NCBI RefSeq assembly: GCF_000970305.1
Contig: NZ_CP009517.1
Span: 2,046,001-2,110,000 of the forward strand
Origin: Methanosarcina barkeri 3
GTDB taxonomy: Archaea > Halobacteriota > Methanosarcinia > Methanosarcinales > Methanosarcinaceae
Length of the DNA stretch: 64,000 nucleotides
Reading direction: 5' to 3'
The translations under genes were made by a program, and so were the position numbers. The notes under the pieces were generated by a model. It did not search any database and had not been told where the DNA came from. It was given only the letters and a program-made list of their open reading frames with translations. This document shows positions 62,961 through 64,000 of this stretch, piece by piece. Position 1 is the first letter of the stretch; the number at the start of each line of letters is the position of its first letter.

Positions 62961-64000
62961 ATGACAGTTAATAGACCAAGAGGTACCCGGGACTTTTTAC
63001 CTGCCGATACTGCCCGGAGAAGATACGTGGAAAGTGTTATGCGAGACGTTGCCCGCAAATGGGGCTACAGTGAAATCATTACGCCCACGTTTGAACATCT
63101 GGATCTTTTCACCCTGAAGTCAGGGGAAGGGATTATAGGGGAACTCTACAACTTTACGGACAAAGGCGGCAGAGAAATGACTCTCAGGCCTGAGCTTACC
63201 GCTCCTGTCATGCGCCTGTATATAAACGAACTTCAGCCATTTCCAAAACCTTTAAAATTGTTTTATTTTGAGAATTGTTTCCGCTATGAGCGTCCCCAGA
63301 AAGGTCGTTTCAGGGAGTTCTGGCAGTTCGGGGTTGAACTTATTGGAAGCGGAAAACCCGACTCAGATGCCGAGGTTATTGCCCTTGCTGATGCCATGTT
63401 AAAAGCCGTTGGAGTGAAAGGTGACATGAAGCTCGGAAACCTTGCAGTCATACGTACGCTCTTGAGCGGGCTTGAATCAGAAATCGTGAGCAAGGTCATG
63501 CGGCTTGTGGACAAGAAAGAATATGCAGGTCTAGAAGCCCTGCTCGAAGAAATAGGGGCTGAAGAACAGCTCAAATCCGACCTTTTCCACCTGATAAAGC
63601 TTGAAGGCAGGCATATTCTTCCTGAAGTAATAAAAATAGTAGGAAATATTCCTGAGCTTGTGAGCTTTGAAAGGACCCTCAAGCTTCTCGACGCATACGG
63701 AGTGGATTATTCTCTTGATTTCGGGATTGCACGCGGGCTTGACTACTACACGGGCATGGTTTTTGAGGTCTATGCCGAGGGGCTCGGTGCCCAGAAACAG
63801 GTCTGCGGAGGAGGCTCTTACCAGCTTATTCAGCTTTTCGGAGGCGGAGACGTGCCATCAACAGGTTTCGGGATAGGTTTTGACCGGATTATGGAAATCT
63901 GTCCTCTTATCCCTCCTGCCCCTAAAACCATTATGTTGATCTCGAAACCCGATGTCCATCTGGAAGCGATAGATTTTGTAAATGAATTGAGAAAGTACGT
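62961..64000 (+). CDS. hisS: Histidyl-tRNA synthetase (3' end outside window)
   Basis: HisRS charges tRNA-His. The 346 visible codons begin [20 protein letters not shown], a usual start, with AGGTG ten bases upstream. Class-II motif 1 is near [15 protein letters not shown], motif 2 in [20 protein letters not shown] and the histidine-binding loop in [19 protein letters not shown]. Motif 3 is in [12 protein letters not shown]. The anticodon-binding domain begins at [10 protein letters not shown] and runs off the window edge, so about 60-70 residues are missing. Confidence 0.97.
   Translation, partial: MTVNRPRGTRDFLPADTARRRYVESVMRDVARKWGYSEIITPTFEHLDLFTLKSGEGIIGELYNFTDKGGREMTLRPELTAPVMRLYINELQPFPKPLKLFYFENCFRYERPQKGRFREFWQFGVELIGSGKPDSDAEVIALADAMLKAVGVKGDMKLGNLAVIRTLLSGLESEIVSKVMRLVDKKEYAGLEALLEEIGAEEQLKSDLFHLIKLEGRHILPEVIKIVGNIPELVSFERTLKLLDAYGVDYSLDFGIARGLDYYTGMVFEVYAEGLGAQKQVCGGGSYQLIQLFGGGDVPSTGFGIGFDRIMEICPLIPPAPKTIMLISKPDVHLEAIDFVNELRKY

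Overview
The window reads as a chromosome segment of a methanogenic archaeon, most likely a Methanosarcina species. The grounds are the archaeal information-processing genes (S8e, NAC, Nob1, a PINc-KH-ATPase, a DnaJ-zinc-finger DHH protein), the archaeal nucleotide-loop genes of cobalamin synthesis (cobY, cobZ, cbiB, and a CobD with a Cys-rich tail as described for M. mazei), a very large PKD/YVTN surface protein, and AT-rich, repeat-filled spacers around genes of moderate GC. Genus is inferred; species cannot be fixed from the sequence alone. No tRNA, rRNA or CRISPR array was recognised.

Layout. 1-4.5 kb: 3' part of a surface-anchored CobN-like chelatase. 4.9-13.2 kb: a SET-domain protein, a secreted subtilisin, a small membrane protein, a GNAT enzyme, a secreted beta-helix protein, a small protein resembling cytolysin domain 4, and a CDF metal transporter. 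13.2-15.1 kb: a gene-free stretch with strong hairpins and several tandem repeat families. 15.1-24 kb: NAC, A-type Fe-S carrier, an unknown protein, glycogen debranching enzyme, hisI, a MITE-like element, a Lys/Cys-rich secreted protein, the PINc-ATPase and a GNAT enzyme. 24.6-31.6 kb: unknown membrane proteins, a PadR regulator with its MFS exporter, twin pilin-like Ig proteins, and an antitoxin with a frameshifted RelE-type toxin. 31.7-43.3 kb: hisH, an AIR-synthase-like protein, an NfeD/stomatin pair, the DHH protein, a GfcR-like regulator, Nob1, a sugar acetyltransferase/flavoprotein pair and a DUF169 protein. 43.6-47.9 kb: a small unknown protein, S8e, an Lrp regulator, an aminotransferase and an ArcS-like protein. 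48-53 kb: the giant surface protein. 53.6-60.5 kb: a minus-strand series cobD-cbiB-cobZ-cobS-cobY-sufC-sufB-unknown. 61-64 kb: a sugar O-methyltransferase in an AT-rich area and the 5' part of hisS.

How the genes work together. CobD makes aminopropanol phosphate, CbiB attaches it to cobyrate, CobY activates the product with GTP, and CobS and CobZ finish the lower-ligand loop; corrinoids are central to methylotrophic methanogenesis. SufCB immediately downstream supplies Fe-S cluster assembly, and an IscA-like carrier lies at 15.6 kb. The CobN-like protein at the left edge may relate to metal or tetrapyrrole chemistry at the cell surface.

The most unusual observations are: a probable AUU start for sufC behind a strong Shine-Dalgarno; a one-base frameshift in a RelE-type toxin next to an intact antitoxin; a free-standing cytolysin-domain-4-like protein under a palindromic operator; two copies of a hairpin at 14.5 kb whose stem is kept by base changes; and many tandem arrays in spacers, four of them with an identical 17-nt period but unrelated sequence.
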